Shown piece by piece: positions 25,589-33,594 of a stretch of 64,000 nucleotides of DNA. A model generated the notes under the pieces. The model searched no databases. It was not told the origin of the DNA and saw nothing but the letters and a program-made list of their open reading frames with translations. The position numbers and the translations under genes are program-made. The stretch is taken from positions 1-64,000 of the forward strand of contig NZ_CAKZJO010000108.1 of NCBI RefSeq assembly GCF_936943645.1, in the 5' to 3' direction. Numbering within the stretch: position 1 is the first letter of the stretch; each line of letters starts with the position of its first letter. The stretch comes from an uncultured Bradyrhizobium sp. (GTDB taxonomy: Bacteria > Pseudomonadota > Alphaproteobacteria > Rhizobiales > Xanthobacteraceae).

Positions 25589-26005
25589 TCACGGAATCGC
25601 CACCTTGTTCGACACGACGATCCGGTGCTTCAACCGGTCGTTGAGGGTGATGAAAACCGCTCTGGGCCGCTGGGTGTTGGGAACCGAGAAAAAGAGCTGC
25701 GACAGATTGGACGGATCGGTGAAGCCGCAGAATCCGTAGAGCCTTTGCTTCCTGGCGTTGTAGATGTCGACCCAGGTCCGCGATGCCGAGGGAGTGAGCC
25801 CGCACGGCGGCAGATTTGGCGATGCCGCGAAGAGCGCAGGCGCGTAATCGCGCCAGTTGACCACCGTCAACCCGACGATGAGTGTCGGGCCAAAAACCAG
25901 TTGCCCGGTATATTGCAGCACCGGCGGCGGAAACCGCTGCGCCAGCGCGGGCGTCGCAAATCCTACCAGCAGCGCAACGGCGGCCAGGAGTCGCTTCAGC
26001 CTCAT
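25589..26005 (-). CDS. Secreted hypothetical protein
   Basis: 138 residues from ATG at 26005, chosen over the ATG at 26011 because GGAGG lies 6 nt upstream of the former but touches the latter. Signal peptide MRLKRLLAAVALLVGFATPA, cleaved after ALA. The mature part has two cysteines (LPPCGL and GFCGFTDP), WVDIYNARKQRLYGFCGF and a basic C-terminus. No family recognised. An FNR/FixK-type site is centred about 62 bp before the ATG, so expression may respond to low oxygen. Confidence 0.7.
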   Translation of the reverse strand: MRLKRLLAAVALLVGFATPALAQRFPPPVLQYTGQLVFGPTLIVGLTVVNWRDYAPALFAASPNLPPCGLTPSASRTWVDIYNARKQRLYGFCGFTDPSNLSQLFFSVPNTQRPRAVFITLNDRLKHRIVVSNKVAIP

Positions 26006-26060
26006 CCTCATCCTCCGTCCATGGTGTCAACCAACGCTAGAGCGGGCGAAGGAACATCCT

Positions 26061-26074
26061 TTGATCCTGGTCAA
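26061..26074. promoter_or_regulatory. FNR/FixK-type site
   Basis: TTGATCCTGGTCAA fits the TTGAY-N4-RTCAA pattern of FNR/FixK regulators. It is centred 62.5 bp upstream of the leftward gene start at 26005; a class II site (centre at -41.5) would give a 5' leader of about 21 nt. A weak TAGCGT could serve as the -10 element. Confidence 0.55.
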
Positions 26075-26240
26075 CGGAGGGGCATCCTCAGCAGCCCGCC
26101 GCCAACGAGATGCGAGCAAGGCCCCAGCGGCGTCCAAAACGAAGGTCGGAGCAGGGGCCCACCAAGTCCCGCGGCAGGGCCGCCCAACTTCGCGTTGCCT
26201 TACGCGGTCGACTGCGTTAAGCGACAGCCATTCCGGGTTT

Positions 26241-26330
26241 GGAAGGGTGGCCGAGTGGTTTAAGGCACCGGTCTTGAAAACCGGCGTGCCCGCAAGGGTA
26301 CCGTGGGTTCGAATCCCACCCCTTCCGCCA
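26241..26330 (+). tRNA. tRNA-Ser(TGA)
   Basis: 90 nt including an encoded CCA end (26328-26330). Acceptor arm GGAAGGG (26241-26247) pairs with CCCTTCC (26320-26326), G is the discriminator, the anticodon loop CTTGAAA gives anticodon TGA for UCA/UCG-type serine codons, a long variable arm (class II) follows, and the T-loop is GGTTCGAATCC. No neighbouring integrase or duplicated 3' end was seen. Confidence 0.97.
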
Positions 26331-26379
26331 ATCGATCCGTCCGGGGTCCGTCGGTCGGGCTCTCCCAGACAGGTAATCC

Positions 26380-27123
26380 GTGAACCAGACCTCCACTCCC
26401 GCCTCCCTCGACAAGCTCAAGCTCCGCATTCAGGCGCTGCGTGCCAAGACCATCGCCAATGGCTGCACCGAGGACGAGGCGCTGTCGGCCGCCGCCAAGG
26501 TCGCCGAGCTCCTGGATCGCCACGATCTGTCGCTCTCCGACGTCGAGCTGCGCGCCTCGCCCTGCGAACGCAGGGTTTTCGAGACCCATCGCAAGAAGCG
26601 CATTCCGCTTGACGACTGCATCGGCGCGATCGCTCAGTTCTGCGATTGCCGGGTCTGGCGGGAGAAGAACGCGGCCGGCGAGAACATCTACGTGTTCTTC
26701 GGTCTGGCTGCGGATATCGAGGTCGCGCATTACCTGGCCGAGTTGATCGACGGCGCCGTGCGCGCCGAACTCGGCCGCTTCAAGACCTCGGTCGACTACG
26801 GCAGGTTCCGGCACCAGGAGCGGCATCTGGCCAACGCCTCCTTCGCGCTCGGGATGGTGGCGTCTATCGCGGACAGGCTGGTGGCGATCAAGGCCACTCG
26901 CGATCAGGTCAACGAAAGCACTGGCCGTGGGCTGGTCGTCCTCAAGACCTCGGTGGTCGACGCAGAACTGGATAAGCTCGACCTCAAGCTCCGGACCGTG
27001 CGCAGCGCCAGCCGGATGGTGTCGATGACCGCCTATGAAGCCGGCGGCGCTGCCGGCGCGTCGCTGGCGATCAATCCGGGGCTTGGCGGGTCGCAGTCAG
27101 GTACCACTCGCAGAGGAAGTTGA
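26380..27123 (+). CDS. DUF2786 domain protein
   Basis: 247 residues from GTG at 26380, 49 bp after the tRNA. The N-terminal 50 residues (LDKLKLRIQALRAKTIANGCTEDEALSAAAKVAELLDRHDLS) match the DUF2786 helix pair that is often found in phage-related and uncharacterised bacterial proteins. The middle contains FCDCRVWREKNAAGENIYVFFGLAADIEVAHYLAE and a charged segment YGRFRHQERHLANASFALGM. No catalytic motif seen and function unknown. Confidence 0.75.
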   Translation: MNQTSTPASLDKLKLRIQALRAKTIANGCTEDEALSAAAKVAELLDRHDLSLSDVELRASPCERRVFETHRKKRIPLDDCIGAIAQFCDCRVWREKNAAGENIYVFFGLAADIEVAHYLAELIDGAVRAELGRFKTSVDYGRFRHQERHLANASFALGMVASIADRLVAIKATRDQVNESTGRGLVVLKTSVVDAELDKLDLKLRTVRSASRMVSMTAYEAGGAAGASLAINPGLGGSQSGTTRRGS

Positions 27124-27200
27124 GCGCGCATCGGGGCGGGGCCCGGCTTCGACCGCTACGTCTGCCTTCCTGAGCGGGCAGCACGAGCGAAGCGAAATCC

Positions 27201-27809
27201 TCAGCTCTTCACATTGCCGCCCTTCAGCGCATTCCACGCCGCCTTGTTCGCCTCATCGAAAGCCTTGCGGGATTCAGCGAGCGCCGCGCTCAGGACCGAC
27301 CACGATTCGCTCCCGGCCTGCTTCAGCTTCTGCAGGCGCGCCTCCGCTTCGGACGCATCGGATTTCATCTGCTTGAGTGCGGCGTCGATGTCGCCGGTGT
27401 GGGCTGCGGCGACTTTGCCGGCGGCCTCGCGGAATTTGTCCGCGGCTTCGCGCCAGGCCTTGGCTTGAGCCGCGGCAACGTCCTTGAACGTCGCCTGCTG
27501 CTGCTCGAATTGTTTGCCGGCGCCCTCGAAGTAGGTTTTCACCTGGGCTTCGAATCCGGCCCATTGCTTGTCGAGGTCGGTCTTGGCGCTCGCCCAGGCG
27601 GCTTCACCTGCTTCTGCCTGGGTCTTGAGCATCGCCTTGAATTCATCACGGCGCTTGGTCAGATCCTGCAGCAGCTGATCCGTTTTGACCTTGGACTCGG
27701 CCTTGGCCTGGCCGGCCTTGACCTCGAAGGAGGCGAGGGCGGCATCCATTTCGTCGATCCGCTCCTTGGTCCAGTTCAGGTAGAAATGCACGCTGCTCTG
27801 CTCTGACAT
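27201..27809 (-). CDS. Coiled-coil hypothetical protein
   Basis: 202 residues from ATG at 27809, with GGAG 6 nt upstream; an in-frame extension to 27872 is rejected. Almost entirely helical, rich in Ala, Lys, Glu and Gln, with heptad-like spacing (KRRDEFKAMLKTQAEAGEAA; KQFEQQQATFKDVAAAQAKA), so a long coiled coil is likely. No signal peptide. The pattern resembles phasin-like or apolipoprotein-like helical proteins, but no family can be assigned. It diverges from the PLD-VTT gene. Confidence 0.7.
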   Translation of the reverse strand: MSEQSSVHFYLNWTKERIDEMDAALASFEVKAGQAKAESKVKTDQLLQDLTKRRDEFKAMLKTQAEAGEAAWASAKTDLDKQWAGFEAQVKTYFEGAGKQFEQQQATFKDVAAAQAKAWREAADKFREAAGKVAAAHTGDIDAALKQMKSDASEAEARLQKLKQAGSESWSVLSAALAESRKAFDEANKAAWNALKGGNVKS

Positions 27810-27990
27810 GGCGGTCTCCAATTTGCTTGCCGGAGTGACGATCCCAGAGCTCGGGCTTGCTGGTATTGACATGTCTCAATGACGTTGCGGTCTCACGCAA
27901 TTGCGATTGCCGCACCGGGCAACGCCGCATCGGCGCCGGTGCAAGAGCGGAGCGCTTGGTGTCGCGTCGAGCAGCGCGCTTCTGTTCCTC

Positions 27991-30147
27991 GTGGAACCCA
28001 TTGAGCCTTCAGCGCGTTTAGCCGCGAACGCGATTTGCGAGGTCCCCCTGCTCAAGAGTTCATCGACCCTGATCCCCGGCGACACCGTCTGGCGACGCTG
28101 CGAGGCGCGGCGCGTGGCGGTTCTCAATGATGCCGCGACCTATTTCGCGGCCCTGCGCGAGGCGCTGCTCGATGCGCAGGAGATCGTCTACATCGTGGGG
28201 TGGGATATCCATAGCGAGACCAATTTGGTCGGAGCTTCCGGGCGCGCCGAGGATGGCCTGCCGGATCAGCTCGGTCCGTTCCTGCGCGCCCTGGTTCAGC
28301 GGCGGTCGGGCTTACGGATCAACATCCTGGTCTGGGATTTCGTCTCGTTCTACGCGTCCGAACGGGAATGGAATTCCGCGGCGAAATTCACCGCCGATAC
28401 CGAGGGCAGGGTCCAATTCGTCTTGGATTCCACGCTTCCGTTCGGCTCGGCGCAGCACCAGAAGATCGTCTGTATCGACGGATCATTGGCGTTCGTCGGC
28501 GGTCTGGATCTGACGATCCGGCGCTGGGACACGAGCGACCATTGCGCCGCTCTCGCCTCGCGCTGCGATCCGCAAGGCAAGCCATACCCGCCGTTTCATG
28601 ACGTCCAATGCCTGGTCGACGGCGATGCAGCCGCCTCGGTATTCGAGCTCGCGGAGGCGCGGTGGCGTGCGGCAGGCCAACAGACGCATGATCGGCGCGC
28701 ACTGAAGCGACTGCGCTGGCCGTCGAACGTGCCGGTCGATGCCGAGCAGATTCCGGTGGGGATCGCCCGGACCGAGGTGGTCTCCCCCGCAGGGTCGACC
28801 ACCAGGGAGGTCGAACGCTCGCTGATCGCGGCGATCCGGTCGGCGACGAGGTTCATCTACATCGAGAACCAGTTCACCAGCGCCACCAGGATTGCCGAGG
28901 TGCTGGCCGAGCAGATGCAGCGCGTGCCGTCGCTTCGGGTTCTGGTCGTTGCTCCCAAATTGCATTCCTCGTGGCTGGAATCCCAGGCCATGCAGAACGG
29001 CCGTGGGGCCTTCATCGATTGCTTCAGTGAAGCGGGCGTGGCCGATCGGATCCGCTTCGTCTACCCGGTTTCGCGCGAGGGGGAGACGGAAGCGGCCGTG
29101 ATGGTGCACAGCAAGCTCATGATCGTCGACGATCAGACCTTGCGGATCGGCTCGGCCAACCTGAACAACAGGTCGATGGGCGCCGACAGCGAATGTGACC
29201 TGATCTTCGAGGCCGCATCCGACGAGCATCGACAGTTCATCGCGTCGGTTCGCCGGCGCCTGATCGCTCATTTCTGCGGCCTCGACGCACGAAGCGTGAC
29301 GCAGAACGACGACCATCTCTTTGCTCTCCTCGACGAGGTGTCGAAAGCCGATGGAGCGAAGACGCTGCGGGCCGTGGAGGCCGCGGTCCCGACCGGCACG
29401 CTCGCCAGCATGGTTCAGCCGGTGGCCGATCCTGAGCGGCCTCTTCATCTCGAGCGGGCGGCCTCGCGCATGTGGAGCACGAAGACGATCATCGGCATCG
29501 CAGCGATCGCCGTGGCGCTCCTTGGTCTCGCGTTGGCTTGGTCATACACATCTCTCAGCGGTTTCGCCGACACGGGGCGCATCGCGACCCTGCTGTCCGC
29601 CTATTCCCAGTCCGGCTGGGGGCCGCCGCTTGCGATCGCGGCTTTTGTCGTCGGCGGGCTCGTGGTGTTTCCGGTGCTCGTGCTCATCGCGGCAACGGCC
29701 GCTGCCCTTGGCCCCTGGTTGGGATTCGTCACGGCGACATCAGGCGTGTTGCTCAGCGCCTTCATCCTATTCGTGATCGGACGGGCCCTCGGACGAGAGC
29801 GGCTCCAGCAATTGCTCGGGCGACGCGCGGCGCGGATCCAGGACCGCGTGGTCGGGAAGGGGGTACTTGCCGTGGTCATGATCCGGATGATTCCGATCGC
29901 GCCCTTTTCGGTGGTGAATGTCGTGGCCGGCGCGAGCACGCTGCCTCTGCGTGACTTCCTGGTCGGAACCGCGCTCGGCATGACGCCAGGTATTCTCACG
30001 ATGGCGGTTCTGGGTGCTCAGATCGCGGATGTCGCCCGCAATGCATCCTGGAGCAGCATGTTGCTGCTGGTGCTGGCGTTCCTGGGCTGGCTCGGCATCT
30101 GCGCGGGCGCGCAATTCGTCGCCACCTGGCTTGCCGGGAGGCGCTGA
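27991..30147 (+). CDS. Phospholipase D-family / VTT-domain fusion (cardiolipin synthase-like)
   Basis: About 718 residues if the GTG at 27991 is used; a TTG at 27901 would add 30 residues, and no start has a clear ribosome site. Two HKD motifs define a phospholipase D-type phosphatidyltransferase: HQKIVCIDGSLAFVGGLD from residue 156 and HSKLMIVDDQTLRIGSANLN from residue 373. From about residue 500 the protein becomes membrane-bound and matches the TVP38/DedA-like VTT domain (LVVFPVLVLIAATAAALGP, LGRERLQQLLGR, RMIPIAPFSVVNVVAG). A phospholipid synthase joined to a candidate lipid scramblase is inferred. The next gene (EEP) overlaps its stop by one base. Confidence 0.88.
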   Translation: MEPIEPSARLAANAICEVPLLKSSSTLIPGDTVWRRCEARRVAVLNDAATYFAALREALLDAQEIVYIVGWDIHSETNLVGASGRAEDGLPDQLGPFLRALVQRRSGLRINILVWDFVSFYASEREWNSAAKFTADTEGRVQFVLDSTLPFGSAQHQKIVCIDGSLAFVGGLDLTIRRWDTSDHCAALASRCDPQGKPYPPFHDVQCLVDGDAAASVFELAEARWRAAGQQTHDRRALKRLRWPSNVPVDAEQIPVGIARTEVVSPAGSTTREVERSLIAAIRSATRFIYIENQFTSATRIAEVLAEQMQRVPSLRVLVVAPKLHSSWLESQAMQNGRGAFIDCFSEAGVADRIRFVYPVSREGETEAAVMVHSKLMIVDDQTLRIGSANLNNRSMGADSECDLIFEAASDEHRQFIASVRRRLIAHFCGLDARSVTQNDDHLFALLDEVSKADGAKTLRAVEAAVPTGTLASMVQPVADPERPLHLERAASRMWSTKTIIGIAAIAVALLGLALAWSYTSLSGFADTGRIATLLSAYSQSGWGPPLAIAAFVVGGLVVFPVLVLIAATAAALGPWLGFVTATSGVLLSAFILFVIGRALGRERLQQLLGRRAARIQDRVVGKGVLAVVMIRMIPIAPFSVVNVVAGASTLPLRDFLVGTALGMTPGILTMAVLGAQIADVARNASWSSMLLLVLAFLGWLGICAGAQFVATWLAGRR

Positions 30148-30812
30148 TGCGCTTCATGACGTGGAATGTCCACGGCACGTTCAATCTCAATCCGAAGTTC
30201 GATCTGGAGGGCGTGTGCGCCATCATACGCAAATGGAGTCCCGACGTCGTCGCGCTTCAGGAGGTGGATTCGCGGTCGAGGACGGACGATCCGTTTACGC
30301 AGCTGGCGAGTGTCGTCGGCGATCACCGCGTTCACGCCAAGTCGATCGTGACCGAGGATGGCGACTACGGTCAGATGCTCCTGAGCCGGTTTCCGTTCAC
30401 GGAGATGCCTGAAATCGTCGACGTGTCGTACCGGGAGCGCGAGCCGCGCCGGGCCATTGCCACCAGCCTGCTGACACCGGCCGGCGACGTGCGCGTGGTG
30501 GCGACGCATCTCGGCCTGAGCATTCATGAGCGCTATGCCCAGGCACAGGCCCTGGTCAGCCTCGTGAGGCCGGCAAGGACCGTCGTCCTCGGCGACTTCA
30601 ACGACTGGTTTTGGGTCAAGTCGGTGCGGCGCGTGCTGGCGCAGGTTTGCCCGAACCGCACGCGCTTACGTACCTTCCCGTCGCGCGTACCCCTGATGCG
30701 GCTCGACCGGATCTATGCGACGCGCGACAGCCGGATCGGAAAGGTTTGGACCGATACGGAGGCGAGGGCGTTCTCCGACCATCTGCCCGTCATCGCAGAC
30801 ATCGAGATCTAG
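30147..30812 (+). CDS. Endonuclease/exonuclease/phosphatase (EEP) family protein
   Basis: 221 residues, starting on the last base of the PLD-VTT stop (TGATG). EEP landmarks: FMTWNVHG near the N-terminus (Asn), ALQEVD (metal-binding Glu), VVATHLGLS (His), VVLGDFNDW (Asp/Asn pair) and FSDHLPVIADI (terminal Asp-His). A divalent-metal phosphodiesterase fold, cytoplasmic since no signal peptide is seen. The arrangement matches E. coli ybhP next to clsB (ybhO), so a role in phospholipid turnover is inferred; a nuclease role cannot be excluded. Confidence 0.85.
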   Translation: MRFMTWNVHGTFNLNPKFDLEGVCAIIRKWSPDVVALQEVDSRSRTDDPFTQLASVVGDHRVHAKSIVTEDGDYGQMLLSRFPFTEMPEIVDVSYREREPRRAIATSLLTPAGDVRVVATHLGLSIHERYAQAQALVSLVRPARTVVLGDFNDWFWVKSVRRVLAQVCPNRTRLRTFPSRVPLMRLDRIYATRDSRIGKVWTDTEARAFSDHLPVIADIEI

Positions 30813-30894
30813 CAATGGGCTGCTGTTTTGCCCGACGGGGCAAGTCGATCGCTCGCGAGCCTTTGCAAAAACTCTTTGTTTTACAATTACATGT

Positions 30895-30918
30895 CTACTG
30901 TGCATGGGGTTGTTTTTC
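30895..30918 (+). repeat. 24-bp dispersed repeat, copy 1
   Basis: Begins CTACTGTGCATGGGGTTG and ends TTTTTC; identical over 24 bp to 54679-54702 read on the minus strand. Both copies are followed by a short ATTTTG-containing stretch. It lies between the EEP gene and the small gene at 30985, on their sense strand. Confidence 0.75.
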
Positions 30919-30951
30919 GATATTTTGTTGAGACGCATTTGGGGGAGGAGA

Positions 30952-30976
30952 GGAACTCTTTCCTCACCTCCGCGTT
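30952..30976 (+). promoter_or_regulatory. Sigma-EcfG-like promoter candidate
   Basis: GGAAC (30952-30956), 16 bp, then CGTT (30973-30976) fits the general-stress sigma factor promoter of alphaproteobacteria (GGAAC-N16/17-CGTT). The ATG of the next gene is only 8 bp beyond, so the message would be leaderless. About one chance match per window is expected. Confidence 0.35.
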
Positions 30977-30984
30977 ATCTCGGC

Positions 30985-31176
30985 ATGACTGAAGACCTTT
31001 CCTTCCGACGCAAACCCCTGACCCCGGAACAGCGCCAGGCGCGCGATGCGGCACGCCGGATCGAGGCCGACAAGGCCATGCGCGACCATGAAGAGGCGCA
31101 GAAGGCGTTTTACGCCAACAAGGAGCGGCTGAAAGCCGAGCGGCTGGCGCGCGAAGCCGCGGCAGCAAAGGCCTGA
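30985..31176 (+). CDS. Small charged hypothetical protein
   Basis: 63 residues: MTEDLSFRRKPLTPEQRQAR, then a long Ala/Arg/Lys/Glu helix ending AREAAAAKA. No signal peptide or membrane span. Coiled or single-helix protein of unknown function; rhizobial genomes carry many such short helical proteins. A sigma-EcfG-like element just upstream suggests stress control, unproven. The start at 30985 is the first ATG of the natural-looking sequence; upstream codons read as an intergenic repeat. Confidence 0.6.
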   Translation: MTEDLSFRRKPLTPEQRQARDAARRIEADKAMRDHEEAQKAFYANKERLKAERLAREAAAAKA

Positions 31177-31227
31177 TCCAATGGCATTCGTGCGCGCGAT
31201 GACGGTTCGTCGTGATCGCGTCGCGCT

Positions 31228-31449
31228 TTAGTGCCGGTTGGACATCCGCGTTGCGTTTAAAGTCAGTACGAGCGTCTGTAAGGCTCCTGCGAAGGGCCTC
31301 CGGGGCAATTGCGCCTCGATGGCTTCGGCTGCGACCCGGCAATCCTCGGCAACCTTGAGCAGCCCGCTTCGCGTGAGGTCCATGGAAAGGGCTGCCTGCT
31401 CCAGACAGACCCGCTCAAGCCGTCGAAACTCCCGCAGCTCTTTGTTCAT
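31228..31449 (-). CDS. Small hypothetical protein
   Basis: 73 residues beginning MNKELREFRRLERVCLEQAA, continuing LTRSGLLKVAEDCRVAAEAIEAQL. Helical and soluble with two cysteines and a basic tail (LNATRMSNRH). The size and the LERVCLEQA/AEDCRVAAEA pattern resemble small conserved rhizobial proteins of unknown role. Convergent with the small gene ending at 31176. Confidence 0.55.
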   Translation of the reverse strand: MNKELREFRRLERVCLEQAALSMDLTRSGLLKVAEDCRVAAEAIEAQLPRRPFAGALQTLVLTLNATRMSNRH

Positions 31450-31706
31450 GCGTCAGCTCTCGGTGTGCCCCAAGCCATGCGGCGCTGAGTCTGCTTAACG
31501 AATGGTAAATATCCCTCTGTCTAGCCGGCCTGGCTGGCCCGGGGATTGTGCTGGCGGTGCAACCGGGCCTGCGGCTGATCCGGCAGGCTTGACGGCGTCC
31601 AGCTTCCGCCGGAAGCTTCAAATGATCCTAAACTGACGTGAAGCCGCGGGAGACGTTCGCCCAGCCAGTCCGACCCCTATCAGCGAAAAGCGCAATGGAG
31701 CTGACC

Positions 31707-32027
31707 ATGACCACGTTCGACAAGCGCGAGCAGGGCTTCGAGGCCAAATTTGCCCACGACGAGGAGCTCATATTCAGGGCTACGGCCCGGTCCAACAAGC
31801 TGCTCGGGCTCTGGGCCGCAAGCGAGCTTGGGCTGAGCGGCGATGCCGCGGCGAGCTACGCGACGGCGCTGGTGACGGACCATCTGCAGAACCAGACGAT
31901 GAACGAGGTCGTGGAGAAGGTGTCGGGCGACCTGGCCGCCAAGGGCCTTGGGCGCGAGCAGGTCGCGCAGAAGCTTCAGGAGTGCCTGCATCAGGCGCTC
32001 GCGCAGCTCGAAGCGGATAAGCAATGA
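31707..32027 (+). CDS. ATPase inhibitor subunit zeta (DUF1476)
   Basis: 106 residues, the usual length. Start at 31707 (MTTFDKREQGFEAKFAHDEE) is chosen because GGAG lies 6 nt upstream and the zeta family starts this way; the in-frame ATG at 31695 is less likely. In Paracoccus and relatives zeta binds F1-ATP synthase and blocks ATP hydrolysis through its N-terminal helix. RSNKLLGLWAASELGLSG is the conserved core, followed by helices to the end. Encoded alone, convergent with the UPF0114 gene. Confidence 0.92.
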   Translation: MTTFDKREQGFEAKFAHDEELIFRATARSNKLLGLWAASELGLSGDAAASYATALVTDHLQNQTMNEVVEKVSGDLAAKGLGREQVAQKLQECLHQALAQLEADKQ

Positions 32028-32048
32028 GGGACGGCGTTGCGCCTCATT
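32023..32048. terminator. Hairpin between convergent stops
   Basis: AATGAGG (32023-32029) pairs with CCTCATT (32042-32048). The stem includes both stop codons of the convergent zeta and UPF0114 genes, so a single structure could end both messages. No T-run. Confidence 0.35.
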
Positions 32049-32634
32049 CGGCGTGCTTGCGCATCCCGGACTCGCTGAGCTTGTCGACATAGGCGATGCC
32101 GAGCGCCGAGACGATGAAGGTGATGTGGATCAGCACCTGCCACATCACCCCCGTCTCGGTGTAGCCGGCGCGGTTCGAGCCGAGATTGCCGGCCTCGATG
32201 AAGGTGCGCAGCAGCGCGATCGAGGAGATGCCGATGATGGCCATCGCGAGCTTGATCTTGAGGACGCTGGCATTGACGTGGCCGAGCCATTCCGGCTCGT
32301 CCGGATGGCCCTGCAGGTCGAGCCGCGAGACGAAGGTCTCGTAGCCGCCGACGATCACCATCACGAGCAGGTTCGAGATCATCACGACGTCGATCAGCGC
32401 GAGCACGCTCATCATGATCTGCTGCTCGGTGAGATCGAGGGCGTGCCAGGAGAGGTGCCAGAGCTCCTTCAGGAACAGCGCGATGTAGACGCATTGCGCC
32501 ACGATCAGTCCGAGGTAGAGCGGCAGCTGCAGCCAGCGCGAGCCGAAGATGATCATCGGCAGCAGACCGAGGCGCGGCAGGGGCGGGCGCGGTTCGATAC
32601 GAGGTTCGGATTGGTGTCCAGGCTCAACCGACAT
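32044..32634 (-). CDS. UPF0114 (YqhA/TIGR00645) membrane protein
   Basis: 196 residues with four likely membrane spans: LYLGLIVAQCVYIALFL, LIDVVMISNLLVMVIVGG, IKLAMAIIGISSIALLRTF and ITFIVSALGIAYVDKL. The segment IGISSIALLRTFIEAG and the overall pattern match the YqhA family of inner-membrane proteins, whose function is unknown. The N-terminal 25 residues are Pro/Glu-rich and cytoplasmic-looking. Confidence 0.88.
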   Translation of the reverse strand: MSVEPGHQSEPRIEPRPPLPRLGLLPMIIFGSRWLQLPLYLGLIVAQCVYIALFLKELWHLSWHALDLTEQQIMMSVLALIDVVMISNLLVMVIVGGYETFVSRLDLQGHPDEPEWLGHVNASVLKIKLAMAIIGISSIALLRTFIEAGNLGSNRAGYTETGVMWQVLIHITFIVSALGIAYVDKLSESGMRKHAE

Positions 32635-32790
32635 TCAGGCGGCATCCTCGCAATCGCAACGATCGCTTTCATGTAGCCCGACAAGATGGCCGGCGGAAGA
32701 CGTCGCGCGCCTCGCCTTCGGCGGATCGCGCCATTTCGTGTTAGCGTGCGGCGCGGCCGTCGCGTGGCGGCCCGGATCGGGAGGCGGGGA

Positions 32791-33081
32791 GTGATTCAGC
32801 GCGGCTTCGGCAGGTTGACGGGCGGGGTCGCGCTCGCCGGTGCGATCATGATGGGCGCCGGCGCCACGGACCTGTCGGCGACACCACTGACGCCGTTCCG
32901 CTACGAGGCGCAGGCACAGCGTCATTGTCCGCACGACAGGGTGGTCTGGCTGGATTTCCGCAAGGGCGTCTACTACCGCAAGGGTCAGAAGCGGTACGGC
33001 CAGGGATTCGACGGCAGCTTCGTCTGCCAGGCCGAGGCTCGCGACGGCCGCTACCGCCGCTCCCTGCTGGGCCTGCGTTGA
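32791..33081 (+). CDS. Small probably exported protein
   Basis: 96 residues from GTG at 32791, directly preceded by GGGAGGCGGGGA; the longer frame from 32686 is Arg-rich and looks untranslated. N-terminus VIQRGFGRLTGGVALAGAIMMGAGATDLSA resembles a signal peptide. The mature part has CPHDRVVWLDFRKGVYYRKGQKRYGQG then FVCQAEA, with two Cys likely to pair. No family name known; compact secreted proteins with the VWLDFRKGVYY-like pattern seem common in rhizobia (from memory). Confidence 0.65.
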   Translation: MIQRGFGRLTGGVALAGAIMMGAGATDLSATPLTPFRYEAQAQRHCPHDRVVWLDFRKGVYYRKGQKRYGQGFDGSFVCQAEARDGRYRRSLLGLR

Positions 33082-33115
33082 GCGTCGCGTGACCCGCGCT
33101 CGCGCAACGGGCCGG

Positions 33116-33244
33116 TTATGTCCGGCGCGGCAGCTTCACCGGGACGTGCGGCGAGGTGCTGATGACCCGGGGGCTTCCGTCAGGATAGGTGCGGTCGCTG
33201 CGGATCAGCGATTCCAGGACCAGAAAGAATTTCTCGGCAAGCAT
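33116..33244 (-). CDS. 42-residue hypothetical protein
   Basis: From ATG at 33244 with GGGGTG 6 nt upstream. Sequence MLAEKFFLVLESLIRSD, then SPRVISTSPHVPVKLPRRT. An amphipathic N-terminal helix and a Pro/Ser/Val tail. I believe similar tiny proteins (MLAEKFFLxLE... SPHVP) recur in Bradyrhizobium, unverified. Function unknown. An extension to 33310 is rejected because the ribosome site precedes 33244. Confidence 0.6.
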   Translation of the reverse strand: MLAEKFFLVLESLIRSDRTYPDGSPRVISTSPHVPVKLPRRT

Positions 33245-33392
33245 GTGCGTCACCCCTGTCGGTGATGGCCTCTTGAAATGTAGGTCGAGGCGCCGAACGC
33301 GGGAATTCAATCAACTGAACGAGAGCGGCAGCGTCACGTGCTGCAGTCGCAGTGATGCGGTGGGTTGGAAATTCGGAAGGAGAGTGTGGCGC

Positions 33393-33491
33393 TCAGGCGA
33401 AGGCCAGTGCCATCAGGCTCGAGCAGAGCAGGACCAAACCGCCGGCGGTCAATGCCAGGAAGCCGTCAGAGACCAGATCATGGTTGCGCAT
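33393..33491 (-). CDS. 32-residue membrane mini-protein
   Basis: ATG at 33491, stop TGA at 33393. Sequence MRNHDLVSDGFLALTAGG followed by LVLLCSSLMALAFA: a short polar head and a hydrophobic tail able to span the membrane. A weak CAGG lies about 8 nt upstream. One of three leftward mini-genes in 570 bp. Coding status rests on its clean composition and the small-gene neighbourhood only. Confidence 0.45.
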   Translation of the reverse strand: MRNHDLVSDGFLALTAGGLVLLCSSLMALAFA

Positions 33492-33594
33492 GGGACACCT
33501 GCCGCTCTCGCCTTCGATGCTCGGCCGGATTGATTAAAATTGTCCGAACGTGCCGCCTTGAAAGAGGTGATGCTTGCCGTCTGCGCGAGTGCCG

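Noticed and set aside
26241..27123. tRNA-Ser as an attachment site of an integrated element
   Set aside because: The DUF2786 gene follows, but there is no integrase and no repeat of the tRNA 3' end in the window.
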